In this document: one piece after another, positions 53,693-64,000 of the stretch
How the letters are laid out: the number at the start of each line of letters is the position of its first letter
Position numbering within the stretch: the first letter of the stretch is position 1
NCBI GenBank assembly: GCA_030248215.1
Contig: JASANG010004034.1
Location: 1 to 64,000, forward strand
Direction: 5' to 3'
From: Enoplolaimus lenunculus
Taxonomy: Eukaryota > Nematoda > Enoplea > Enoplida > Thoracostomopsidae
Length of the DNA: 64,000 nt
The notes under the pieces: generated by a model
What the model was told of the DNA's origin: nothing
What the model saw: the letters and a program-made list of their open reading frames with translations, nothing else
Database searches by the model: none
Position numbers and translations under genes: made by a program

Positions 53693-56600
53693 GGTTCGCT
53701 CGGTAATATTTATATGAGCGTCGCCATTCAAACAGGGCGACAGGTGAAATTTTTAAAGTATGCAAACGCCCTACCTTCCGAGTAATTGTTGAGATCACGT
53801 CATGGAAAGAGAAGTATTGTATACCTGCGTCTAAGTCCTACCTGCGATCAGTATGTATAAGTTAAACTCGAACAGGGCGGGTGATCGGTGTCACCATCAA
53901 CCTGCAAACGGCTATGAGAAACGCTAACTGTGAAGTGTACGGTATCATCTATGTTCCCATCCCTGACTGCGCTATTGGGCCTACTAGTCAGGTATATCAG
54001 CCAGGGACGCATCCGGACATTCAAAAATAAGGAACATGTTTGCGGCCAAATAATTGTGACTGTGGCAACGAGTAACCTGAATTGCGTCGAAAGGCGCAAA
54101 TTGTTTTGACATCGCATGATGGATAAGTTTATCGTGTTCAAAAGGAATCCGCATCCCATGGAGATAGGAAGTGCGGGGAGTGGCGTAGCCGCATTAGACC
54201 TGTTTAGGTTTCAAGCATGCATGTAAAACCGCTCGTTTGGGAACCGCTGCGTTACAGCAGAAGTATAGCAAAGAAAGAAAGTTAGCCAAAACAATCAGAC
54301 ACCAGACGCATCTAATTTTAGTGACAAAGGTTAAATGGAAGTAGGTTCGTTTGAACTTTCATGGTGTACGTTAAAATCACTTGAGAAATGATAAACCATA
54401 TCAGAAGTGGCACTAGGTGATCATTAAAGCGTGGTAGATAAAGAGAACTACAAATCCTATGAGAGTAAAAATACCGCATGCTAAAAAGTTTCATATAATA
54501 TTTTTACTGGTGAGTAAAAATACTATATTTTAACTTTTTAGCACATTTTAAGGATAGTAAAAATACCATACGACGTAGCAGTCCGGTTTCAACCGTTGGT
54601 CAACAACAACAAAAAACAATGAACGTCGAACAGTTAACCACCAAGAATTGCTGATAAAACCGAAACAATAAACAAATTCATGATTTTATGGGGTTTCAGG
54701 AACTCTCTATGTGTATAAAGCTAATTTATGGGTTCAATAATGGAATCTGGCAAAAAACGATTACAGTATTAAACTGACGTTCTGGAAGCACAATTGATAA
54801 CGAATACTATACAGAGCTAAATAGTATGACTAAAGGAGAAAAAAATTAATTATAGGCATTACGCGTACAGAGTTTAGCTTACGATTCAAGTCAATAAAAA
54901 GTCAGGTCATATAGACTAAATTTACACAATATTTCGTTTGGTGAACGTTAATAATTGCACTTCTAGGCTGTAAGATTGCAAACCAAATTGGGTCATTAAT
55001 ACTTTAAGTCGTTAGGTACACGAAAATATTCAGGCGTCGGCCCATAAAAATAGCATTAGCACCTCTTATTCTATGCTTGCCAGCTGCGTACGTGCCGCAA
55101 CGTACAGAGTCACTTGATATGGGTCGCATTTGTCAATTAGAACCAACGCCGAAACTTCCTTTTCACCTGTTCTTCAAATGCTCCTTCACGATTTGGCGAA
55201 AAAACCCAACTGGTTCAGGTAACCAATGCCGAACTGCGATGCTTCCATGAAATGTTTACGTTTTGACTACATACATACATGTGCCAAAAACCTTAAACGT
55301 GAAGTTAAATACTTTAGTTACCTGCGAAATCTGCAAATTTTTAAAGACTACACTTTATATATAATCGTAGTTATTTTGAGGAAAGTTTATTCAGCCAAAA
55401 TTTGTTAAAAAGTATCCGCCGTGTGCTAAAGCTAACTTCATTTGAAATAAATGATAAGTGCTATACGCATTTGAGAATATGGGACCTGGTATAGACCAGC
55501 ATCGTAACCTGACGAGTGTACAATTTTGCATTAAGACAAGCGCTATCGAATTGCTAAATAATTTCGTTATCTTAAAACACATTTATATATAAAAGAGTCG
55601 TAATCCGCGACAGTTTCAATGCACAATTAGCAATTTTAAACGAATCTCGGTTTCGAGGCGATAAGATATCATGATCAATCGTTGGTTGATGTCACAACGC
55701 CGGCTTGTAAACCAGCTCAAATTGCAAGGGGGTTAGACGGTGGCAGATCTAGAAATTTTTAAAGGGAAGGGGATGCGTGAGATATAATAGTGGAAAAATA
55801 ACAGCGAGCGTAAACGTGTCAGGACGAAATGTCGTTTTAATGATATATAAACCTTACTACAAAGACCCTGTATGTACAGGATCATGACAGTAGCTTAAAA
55901 ACCTAGAGGCATCTTGACGAAAACAATTACTCGTGATTGCATGATAAGTGTTTTTGCTGATTGTTTCATAAATATGTGAAAGAAACTTCTGCGTTGAGTA
56001 GTTCTAAGTTGCAACAGTTAGCGTTGATGTTGTTGTATGTCTGAGCACAACAGTGGCAGATCCTTAAATTTGTGATAGGGGAAACCGGGCGAATTATAGA
56101 TAGTTGAAACAGCTTGCTTTCGGAGATACTGGAGTCGCTGTGGTTCGAGTATTGGCTGCTCAGGTAAGCCATGTTGGTAAAAAGTACCCTTATGCAAGGA
56201 GTAACCTCGTTCCATTCAAAAAACGTAACGGCACTTGACACTAATTACGAACTATGTCCAAGAACAGCTGTAAGCATATATGCTTTAAAAGCAACAAAAC
56301 AACAGCCGCAATAACTATGCAAAAATAACACACATTAAATTGTTTTCTTTGCATTCTGAATCCAAAATTAATCAACTAAATTGTCATCGAAAAAACAACT
56401 TTTTGTGCAATTCGTCTAAAGTTATTGAGGCGTTCACCTTTACAACAGGAACGAAGCAGAACACGGTTTATACCTATTACAAAAGCGGGTATCATGTTAT
56501 CTGCACGTTGTCCAAAATTCTGAGTTGTCTGGTACGATCATGTGATAGCCACCGTTTGCGCTGTATACAATATCACATGTTATCCGAGATATTATCTGTG

Positions 56601-56803
56601 TGTATCATACCACATGGTAGAAGACTTTGCAAAGTAGCGGTAGACAGTCTAGATGCAGTGTAAAATATCGTATGACACTAAAATTTGAAATTTGAATTAT
56701 TTGCAGTTATAACTGGAATTACAAATCATTCACTACTATAAATTTTCCTTCTTCTTAACGTTTTATGTATCGAAATATATGTTATTTTCACAAATGTCCA
56801 TGG
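53693..56803. other. Gene-poor stretch
   Basis: No convincing exon. AGTAAAAATACC-type short repeats lie at 54460-54580, and CGGTGGCAGATCTAGAAATT (55738) with CAGTGGCAGATCCTTAAATT (56053) may be ends of a worn element. The frames at 53848 (-) and 56340 (+) show no motif. Confidence 0.3.
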
Positions 56804-57552
56804 TAGAGATCGGCACCGAATAAAACCGGATATGAAAAAATCTGGATATGTATCCGAAAAGAAACGTGCATCCGGATACACGAAATGCCATTGTGTAAAA
56901 AATTTTGCAATAATTTGCATTGTTTCACCATTTAGAGTAGCGGGAGGTGACAAAAAGGAATGCAGTAGTCACACTTGAGTTAAAATATTGAACCAAATTC
57001 CTGCATAATTGCATGATTGAACATTTTTATTTCTTAAAACATGCCAAAATCAAAAACTTCAGTTTTGCTTGATATTTATCGGAATAAGGTCTTACGATTT
57101 AACGGAAGTATATTTTGCGGTTTTCTTCTTGGAACGTAAAACGATTCATGTGTATATAGTTCGAAGCAAGGTGACATTCGATAGGATCGGTAACAAACCG
57201 AATAAACTCAATTTCAGGTAGCCAACGCAAGTGTTTATTAGATAGTAGCAATCTTCTAAACCGAATAACCAGCTCTATTAAAGCAGATGCATAATAAAAA
57301 AACTATTTTTAGAATTGTATGCTTTATGCTCACTGCAATCAGCTAGTCAGTCAGGGTACTTCCCTTGGAGCAACAATTTGAAACAAGTGCTTGAGAAACA
57401 AAAATAGAGATTCGGAAACCCAAAAAAACAAAAAATCATGTTTCGGACATCCGAAATAAAAAATATAATTTCGGATACCATATATCCGGATTAATACTGG
57501 GCGAGAATTGCCGGTTATCCGGATATGAGAAAATATCCAATGCCCATCACTA
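56804..57552. mobile_element. hAT-like non-autonomous element, 749 bp
   Basis: The ends TAGAGATCGGCACCG and (reverse complement) TAGTGATGGGCATTGG are inverted. The flanks GTCCATGG (56796-56803) and ATCCATGG (57553-57560) match at 7 of 8. GGATAT and TCCGGATA words near both ends relate it to the MITE at 18605. The inside carries no transposase. Confidence 0.75.
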
Positions 57553-57560
57553 ATCCATGG

Positions 57561-58253
57561 TATCCTGAGATATGTGGCTACTTGTACGCAATGACTGCTC
57601 GATACAATTTTGCGTAAAGCCAATATCATATGACATTTAATTTCAGTTGGCATACCCGCTATATGCAGGTTTTCCTGTTGATGCCGAATCGATATGGGGC
57701 AAAATGAGTTACATGGGAGGCTCCGGCTATAACATAAATCTCATATTACAATACAGTATAACTGGCATTTAAGCGAACCTCACGAAGGACTTCTCTAGCG
57801 CCCATGTTTCCCAACGAAGAATCAGTGACCCACCTACCTAACGAATACGAACTTTTTAGCCCTAGATTTGAATGACTATAGCATTAAACAACCCTAAACA
57901 CTTTATTAGGTTCCTTGATTGATAGGTGCAAAATTCTACAAACCCTGTTAAGATTATTCATGTTTTGTTTAAAAACTAAAGTCAAAAGCTAGTTATTTTA
58001 ACATCTATTTTCAGGCATTGCTACTTCTGAAGGCTTGTGCACATTGCAAAGTACATGTTAGCAATAATTGCTAATCAAACCAGCAACAACTAGGAGTTGC
58101 CGATCTTGAAACCTGCAATAAAATATCTTTGAAGATAAGGCGGCAGCCTGTAACCAAACCATGCACGGGTTGAAACGTGAAAAATTCCAATTTGACCGCA
58201 TTTAGTGCTATTTTTTAAAAATTTTGTAAATTCGTATAAATTTTAAACGATAG
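57561..58253. other. Intergenic, nothing recognised
   Basis: AT-rich without coding signal. Confidence 0.3.
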
Positions 58254-58261
58254 ATGCTATT

Positions 58262-58869
58262 CAGTGGCGTACCCAGAAATTTTGATTGGGGGGGGGCGCA
58301 TCCTCAGGCTTGTGCCTTTTTTCGCTAAAGCAAACTTAGAATCCTTAGCAGTACGGATCTCAAGTTTTTCGTGGGATTTATAACTTTGGTCCCGCTTTTC
58401 TAGTTGGCTCTGAGACCAATTTCAAAATTCTGTTTTAGGGCCTTAAAACTTGACAGTTTGCGTACCTGGAATGGTCGGATTGTTTGCTACGGGAGAAAAA
58501 AACCGTGAGCGAAGTGAGGAAAAATTGTTAATCTTTCTGTAACAGTCTAAACATTTCTATATTCATGTAGCGCGGGGTCTAAACCGCCATACCGAACCAC
58601 CCCTGGTCTAAGGGTATGTAGTGAAGCTTTGCACAATTTTTATTACTATCATAGTTTTGAGCTGGTTAGGTTAGGGAATTTAACTTGGATGTATACTTTT
58701 GAACAGCGTCGCAGGCAAATTTTTTTGAAAATTGATTAGTGAAAAACATCGCGAGCGAAGCGAGCTAGAAACCATACGCAATTTTTGTATCTAATGTAAA
58801 TAATGACGCAAGTATTGATTCCGATTGGGGGGGCCGCGGCCCCTGGCTCCCCCTATCGGTACGCCCATG
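58262..58869. mobile_element. hAT-like non-autonomous element, 608 bp
   Basis: The ends CAGTGGCGTACCCAGA and (reverse complement) CATGGGCGTACCGATA are inverted, and the 8-bp flank ATGCTATT is exact on both sides (58254-58261, 58870-58877). Runs of G near both ends (GGGGGGGGGCGC and GGGGGGGCC) are usual in such elements. No transposase is seen. Confidence 0.85.
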
Positions 58870-58986
58870 ATGCTATTTTATCTAATTTTGATTGTCGACT
58901 ACTATCTATCAACTATTAAAAAACAACAGGAGATGCCGCCTTGGCTTGCATAGCATAACGTATAGATATCGTGGACGGGCTTGCTT

Positions 58987-60171
58987 AACCCTTTCACTCA
59001 TAGAGTATACTATGAGCAAATAAATACAATATAATGTACGAGCAATACACACACTGTGAGCAGTGTTTAACATTTATAACATATATGCACAGTGCAAAAT
59101 CTCCCCAAGACGTGAGAGCCGACTCGGGCTCGAGCGTCAAGGTCCTATAGCTCAGCGGTCATCGTAAACGCCTCCAACCCGTGAGACCGGGGATCGAATT
59201 TTAGCTTGAAATTACATCTCATATAAAATTGAAAATATTCATGTGAGAAAGGGTTAATGAAAAATTCTTACTTAGTATCTTTAAATCTTCAATGAAAAAA
59301 TTCTTACTTACTATCTATAATTCTTTCACTCATAGAGTATACTATGAGCAACTAAATACAATAATATACGAGCAATACACACACTGTGAGCCGTGTTCAT
59401 CATTTATAACATATATGCGCAGTGCAAAATCTACACAAGACGTTAGAGCCTACTCGGGCTCGAGCGTCAAGCTCCTATAGTTCAGTGGTCATCGTAAACG
59501 CCTCCCACCCGTGAGACCGGGGATCGAATTTTACCTTGAAACAACATCTCATATGAAATTGAAAATATTCATGTGAGAAAGGGTTAATGAAAAAATTCTT
59601 ACCTAGAACCCTTTCACTTTTAGAGTATACTATGAGCAACTAAATACAATAATGTACGAGCAATATACGCACTGTGAGCAGTGTTTAACATTTATATAAC
59701 ATATATGCGCAGTGCAAAGTCTCCACAAGACGTGAGAGCCTACTCGGGCTCGAGCGTCAAGCTCCTATAGTTCAGTGGTCATCGTAAACGCCTCCCACCC
59801 GTGAGACCGGGGATCGAATTTTACCTTGAAATTACATCTCATATGAAATTGAAAATATTCATGTGAGAAAGGGTTAATGAAAACATTCTTACCTAGAACC
59901 CTTTCACTCCTAGAGTATACTACGAGCAACTAAATACAATAATGTACGAGCAATACACACAATGTGAGCATTGAGCAGTGTTTAACATTTATAACATATA
60001 TGCGCAGTGCAAAATCTCCACAAGACGTGAGAGCCTACTCGTGCTCGAGCGTCACGCTCCTATAGCTCAGTGGTCATCGTAAACGCCTCCCACCCGTGAG
60101 ACCGGGGATCGAATTTTACCTTGAAATTACATCTCATATGAAATTGAAAATATTCATGTGAGAAAGGGTTA
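58987..60171 (+). repeat. Four tandem tRNA-Gly-like composite SINE units
   Basis: The units lie at 58987-59256, 59321-59586, 59607-59876 and 59897-60171, separated by short TTAATGAAAAAATTCTTAC linkers. Each starts CCTTTCACTCATAGAGTATAC and ends ATGTGAGAAAGGGTT. Each has a tRNA-like body: TAGCTCAGCGGTCATCG (A box), ACGCCTCCCACCCGTGAGACC (like the tRNA-Gly CCC anticodon arm) and GGGGATCGAATTTT (B box). The whole array is flanked by the direct repeat GTGGACGGGCTTGCTTA (58971-58987 and 60243-60259). It combines features of a SINE and of a MITE. Confidence 0.85.
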
Positions 60172-60259
60172 ATGAAAAAATTCTTGCTTAGTAACTTTAA
60201 TGAAAAAATTCTTACTTAGTATATATCTATAATATAGAAATTGTGGACGGGCTTGCTTA

Positions 60260-60733
60260 AGGCAAGACAGATTTAGATAAAGCAACAGCAGTTGCCACCG
60301 AAAATTTTATACAACAGGGAAACCGTTCATTGATAAAATATACGTCCTCCTATAGTCATAGCTACACGTTGTGAAGGCAGCCGTCTATCCGGTTGCATTT
60401 CACGACAGTAAGCTTATAGTTGCTGTCTGAAATTTTGAGGCCGATTGACTACGGCTTCAGAAAACATCGTCGGTGTTCACTTTTGAAAAATGTAGATGTC
60501 AGAGCTCAATAGTTTGAGTACGCTCTTTAGACGTTGCTAAAAATGTAATGCAAAATTTAATTTGCTAAAAATTCAAAAGCAACTACGATTGTTTTATATT
60601 AACAATTTATCTGCGGCTGCCGTTGTTGCTATACACATAAACAAATTGTATTGTATTCAAAAAATATTGTCTGAAATTTAAAACAATTAGGTCTTACCGA
60701 CTGCAGACAAATATGTCTTGAATTCCAGACTTT
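60260..60733. other. Intergenic, nothing recognised
   Basis: No coding or RNA signal. Confidence 0.3.
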
Positions 60734-60952
60734 GGCCAATGTTACTTTTAGGGCTGTAACAACAGATTAAGCGTATTCCTATGCCTAAGTCTAAGCCTAA
60801 GCGTTGCAAAAGCGTATTTCTAAGCTTAAGCCTCAGCCTAAAAGCCTAAGCCTAAGCAAAAAATGTAGTTTAGAATGTAAGCCTCCGGTTTTAGAGACCC
60901 ACCAGAAAGCGGAACGGCTCTAAAGTAACATGGGCCCAAAAGTAACATGCGC
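60734..60952 (+). mobile_element. MITE family A, with a doubled right end
   Basis: It starts GGCCAATGTTACTTTTAGGG. Two right ends follow one another, AAAGTAACATGGGC and AAAGTAACATGCGC. Flanks CCAGACTTT (60725-60733) and CCAGAGTTA (60953-60961) match at 7 of 9 when the outer end is used. The core has about nine CCTAAG units. Confidence 0.75.
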
Positions 60953-60961
60953 CCAGAGTTA

Positions 60962-62150
60962 TATTTCGTAAAATTTTCAGCAATATGGGTCTGAAATTTT
61001 CACACTTAAAAAACTGAAATTTAAAACCTTATACGTCCAAGGCATCATCTAATATGGGGGAACCTATGCTCAACCCGAAATATCCTTGAAATTTGATTAT
61101 TTAGAAACACCCCGTTAGCATTGACGGTCTAGGAATGGGGGACAAAGATCGCGTCTGACTTTTCGCGCGCGAGTTTTTATCAGGTTTGCCACCATTTTTT
61201 GGCTTGATTACGTGAACATTTTGCGCACGTCTTACCTTTTGCTCGCTTCGCTTCCTAAACAAACATGTACTGTGCGTAGTACAGCACGGGCTGAACATTA
61301 CAGGCGCTGGACGACAAAGTTAACTTTAAAAATTCAAGAACCAAAAGTTAAGGTTTTCACATGTTTGAATGCAAACAACGCGTCTCGCTTCTCGGATTTT
61401 TTATTGGTATCAATGTAGCGTATGCTTGGATTTGGACCATGCAACATCACATACGATGGTATGAAACGAAGCTAATTTTAATTTAATGGTACTGCAGTTT
61501 TGTTTTTGGAGGCCAAAAGCAATCTTCGTTCAGAAAACGTCTAGGCTTCCGCTTGCTTGTGATACAATGACTTACAATGGTGTCCCATCTCTCACGTCCG
61601 AAAATGGTCTCGGATACCCTAGAAGCGGCACTGCCATATACAAAAAATACGACCTCGGAGCCCCCCTACCAGAAAATCTTAGATTCGTCGCTGCTCGTCA
61701 GTATCATGGAGATTTTCATTAAACTTTAAGATTTTCGTGGTATTTTATGTTTAAAGTATCATACATAGCTAATATGACAGAAATCTTGTGATATCGTGTT
61801 ATGAAATGTGTTGGTTACGTGAGTTTACAGTGTTGTCATTTTGTCGCCATATGGTATGGTTGCGGTGCGACATCATTCATTTCACTGTGTCATTTATAGG
61901 GATGTGCCGATTAATCGGCATTGGTAATAAGCGACATTTTCGCGAGTGTCGTCATCGGCACTGCAAAAAATATCCCATTCTTTGTCGACTGGCCTTATTT
62001 GGCCTTGTTTTGACGCTAAAATGTCCGAAAACTACGAGTTCTTGACACATGCTATTCTAAAATGATTTATTCCGGTTAGTGCGCTCTGGAGTGATAAGGC
62101 AGAATTTTATGAGTTTAATACAAGTAATACGAACGAATAATACGACAGCG
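60962..62150. other. Intergenic, unassigned ORFs
   Basis: The + frames at 61212, 61486 and 61788 (68-85 codons) show no motif that I recognise. No splice pattern ties them together. Confidence 0.3.
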
Positions 62151-62157
62151 TATACTG

Positions 62158-62765
62158 TGACGTGCGGATGCATGGAGTCAAGTAAGTACGTCATGTTGAC
62201 GCTGTACGTCGCGTCGGTAAATCACTGCTGCTTATGTAGTGCTTTCATGTGCGGCAGCAGTAAAACATGGAAGAACCAAGATACATGTGTATAATGTTGA
62301 GCTTCTTACAAGGCATAACAGAAAACTCAGCAGTTAATTGCGAGGCCGAGTGGCTCATCGGCTAGAGCGCTGGACTAAATATCTGTCGACCGAGTTCGAA
62401 ACCACCTGGGAACGTCCCACGATGACGCCGTACATCGGCAAATCACTACTTCTTATGTAGTGCCTTCATATGCAGCAACAGTAAAAACATGGAAGAACCA
62501 AGATTCACGTGTATAATGTTGTGGTTCTTTAATAACCTCATGCTGACGCTGTACATCGGTAAATCACTGCTGCATAGTAGTGCCGTCATATGCAGCAGCA
62601 GTAAAAACATAGAAGAACTAAGATACATGTGTATAATGTTGAAGTTCTTATAAGTTATAAACAGAAAAACTCAGCAGTTGATTGTGAGTCGGCGTGACTC
62701 AGTCTCTATCGCGCTGGGCGGATGATTTGTCGACAGAGTTCGAAACCTCCTGGGAACGTCCCTCA
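62158..62765. repeat. Second tRNA-derived SINE cluster
   Basis: Two tRNA-like heads (62342-62410 and 62684-62752) have GTGGCTCATCGGCTAGAGCG (A box region) and CCGAGTTCGAAACC (B box). Three copies of a ~105-bp body (near 62192, 62425 and 62538) share TACATCGGCAAATCACT, TATGTAGTGC and AACATGGAAGAACCAAGAT. The head resembles tRNA-Lys or tRNA-Ile rather than tRNA-Gly, so it is a family different from that at 58987. Confidence 0.75.
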
Positions 62766-63417
62766 TTTTCAGCTGCTGAGCGCTCAGAACTAAAAACTGT
62801 CGTACCGTAGTCTACCGAACTTATCACATATACGAAACAAACGTACGTAATAGACATTAATTTGACTAGCAATCAACACAATTTTACGAAAATCCGGGAC
62901 AACTCTAAATTAGGTCAAAATCGGATTAGGTCCAAGTTTTATGTCAAATCCGTGTATAACCTGTCTGAGTCCGCTAAATTAATGGCAATTTTGCTACAAC
63001 AACGATAATCGCGACACATTGCACACAATTATAACGCTACCGCTAATGTTGCACTTTTGGGCACCTACTATACGTATTTACCTACCAGTACCCAGCTCAT
63101 TCATATTCTTTGAAGATGGTCGCAACAATAAAATTTTTGCCGATTGAGTTCAATTTTTAACAGAATTGCCTATTTAGTCTGTACGACTCGATACAGTAAC
63201 AAAATCAAAACTCATAGTTTATTGGAACACTTTATGCAAATCTTACCAGTTTAAGTTATACAAATAATAAGTCTAACCGTATTGCGAAAGTCAAGTCTCA
63301 TTGAGTTGTGTATACTAATTCCAGTGTTGCGTACTAACCAAGGTAAATAACCTGGATCAGCTTATATTATATACTTATTTTTCTTGCATTTTAATTGTGT
63401 TTGCTTTCTAATACCTC
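62766..63417 (+). promoter_or_regulatory. Upstream region and 5' UTR of arih1
   Basis: About 650 bp free of repeats before the start codon. No clear TATA box; TTATATTATATACTTA lies 35-55 bp before the ATG, but may be part of the UTR. A TTTGCTTTCTAATACCTC stretch sits just before the ATG. Confidence 0.35.
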
Positions 63418-63465
63418 ATGGACGCGGACGAAGATTTTCTCTCTGATATGGAGTCAGATAACGAG
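63418..63465 (+). CDS. arih1: arih1 exon 1
   Basis: Sixteen codons from ATG to GAG, ending before GTATGT, phase 0. The acidic sequence fits the N terminus of ariadne-1. Confidence 0.85.
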
Positions 63466-63785
63466 GTATGTTCATTATTTTTTGAAAGCATTCGTTTAAC
63501 GTTGTGTTTAAAATGTATCCAGTAGTAATTACGGACATTCTAGTAGTTAGCTTATCACAACGCTAAAAATCCAAGTTCCGGACAAGCAATCGAAAAGAAA
63601 TTACCAACAAATTTCAGAGCATTGGAGTGGAAAGCGGAGAAGATGATCAAGGCATTGTAGTTGACGATGAACCAGGGGTGTCGTCTCGCACCGAACCCGA
63701 CGACTGGAAATGGGAGGTGCTGACCCCTGAACAAATAGTCGCTCATATGTGTGATATAATACGTGAAGTTAGCAATGTAGTGCAG
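63418..63785 (+). CDS. arih1: Ariadne-1 E3 ubiquitin ligase, first two exons
   Basis: Ariadne-1 is an RBR-type E3 ubiquitin ligase that works with neddylated cullin-RING ligases. Here exon 1 (63418-63465) gives the acidic N terminus MDADEDFLSDMESDNE and exon 2 (63618-63785) an acidic linker followed by DDWKWEVLTPEQIVAHMCDI and IREVSNVVQ. This closely matches the conserved animal segment YRYEVLTAEQIVQHMVECIR..EVNEVIQ that opens the ubiquitin-associated-like domain. Donor GTATGT, acceptor AATTTCAG and donor GTATAG give a 152-nt intron in phase 0. The N terminus is much shorter than in vertebrates, which have long Gly and Glu runs. The rest of the gene lies beyond the window. Confidence 0.9.
63618..63785 (+). 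CDS. arih1: arih1 exon 2
   Basis: Fifty-six codons between ACAAATTTCAG and GTATAG. It holds the conserved WEVLTPEQIV..IREVSNVVQ segment; the exon ends where vertebrate ARIH1 continues with NPATITR. Confidence 0.92.
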
Positions 63786-64000
63786 GTATAGTAAAGGAGC
63801 AACCAAGTCGATCCCAAATTTTGGTTAACTTATTATATGTTGAGATATTGCGTTAGAAAACGTTCCGCATTCTTTTCTTATTATGGCTTTCTGTTAAATC
63901 ATTAAACCACATTACGTATTCTTTTTGGCAAGTACGTAACGAACATAGCCATATAGTTACTGAAACAGAATTCATCTAATTTAGTCTTCTTCAAATGTAA
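63786..64000 (+). other. arih1: arih1 intron 2 (start)
   Basis: AT-rich intron sequence; exon 3 is outside the window. Confidence 0.7.

Noticed and set aside
57351-57653. 100-codon minus-strand ORF as a gene
   Set aside because: It crosses the end of a hAT-like element and its target duplication, so it cannot be an intact gene.
59143-59205. A real tRNA-Gly gene
   Set aside because: The acceptor stem does not pair, the T arm is altered and the sequence recurs four times inside a larger repeat; it is a SINE body.
1-64000. CRISPR array, operons or bacterial genes
   Set aside because: Direct repeats present are transposon or minisatellite units without unique spacers, and genes are split by introns; nothing here is prokaryotic.

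Overview
The window looks like AT-rich chromosomal DNA of an invertebrate animal. Genes are split by introns with GT..AG boundaries, there are no operons or ribosome sites, and many short inverted-repeat transposons and tRNA-derived SINEs are present. The only gene I recognise by name is the 5' end of ariadne-1 (arih1, an RBR E3 ubiquitin ligase), on the + strand at the right edge. I cannot fix the species; an ascidian or other marine invertebrate is a guess.

Layout. 1-8.9 kb: a PIF/Harbinger-like element with ~188-bp inverted ends, decayed minus-strand coding-like sequence of unknown origin, a striking triple hairpin array (4.5 kb), a GC-richer unrecognised island (5.6-6.7 kb), and small unassigned ORFs. 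8.96-9.5 kb: 3' fragment of a LINE. 10.2-26.3 kb (minus), 34.5-41.7 kb (plus), 43.6-47.5 kb (minus) and 50.2-52.1 kb (minus): a multigene cluster encoding secreted, modular, six-cysteine proteins. 26.9-32.7 kb: tandemly duplicated non-coding block between two head-to-head cluster members. 53.3-63.4 kb: minisatellite, hAT-like elements, tandem tRNA-Gly-like SINEs, a second tRNA-derived SINE cluster and the arih1 upstream region. 63.4-63.8 kb: arih1 exons 1 and 2.

The main discovery candidate is the cysteine-module cluster. I found about 20 intact exons and two or three decayed ones. Nearly every internal exon starts and ends in phase 1 and carries one module with the spacing C-x(3-9)-C-x2-C-x(3-6)-C-x12-C-x(3 or 5)-C. 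One gene (A, 43616-47533) can be read from start codon to stop codon as 7 exons, 244 residues, with a signal peptide split over a 49-nt exon and a 36-nt microexon. The other members lack a visible first exon. Paralogous exons in opposite orientation (26128/34460, 24413/36832, 12087/40951, 10204/41535) show an inverted duplication, and one exon has been triplicated in tandem with its intron. I do not recognise the module; a secreted defence, toxin-like, adhesion or mucosal role is inference only.

The repeats are informative too. One MITE family with GGCC(A/C)RTGTTAC ends carries internal GCTTAG arrays and shows 9-bp target duplications at six sites, as Mutator-like elements do. Three hAT-like non-autonomous elements show 8-bp duplications. 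A composite repeat combines MITE-like inverted ends with a tRNA-Gly-like body.
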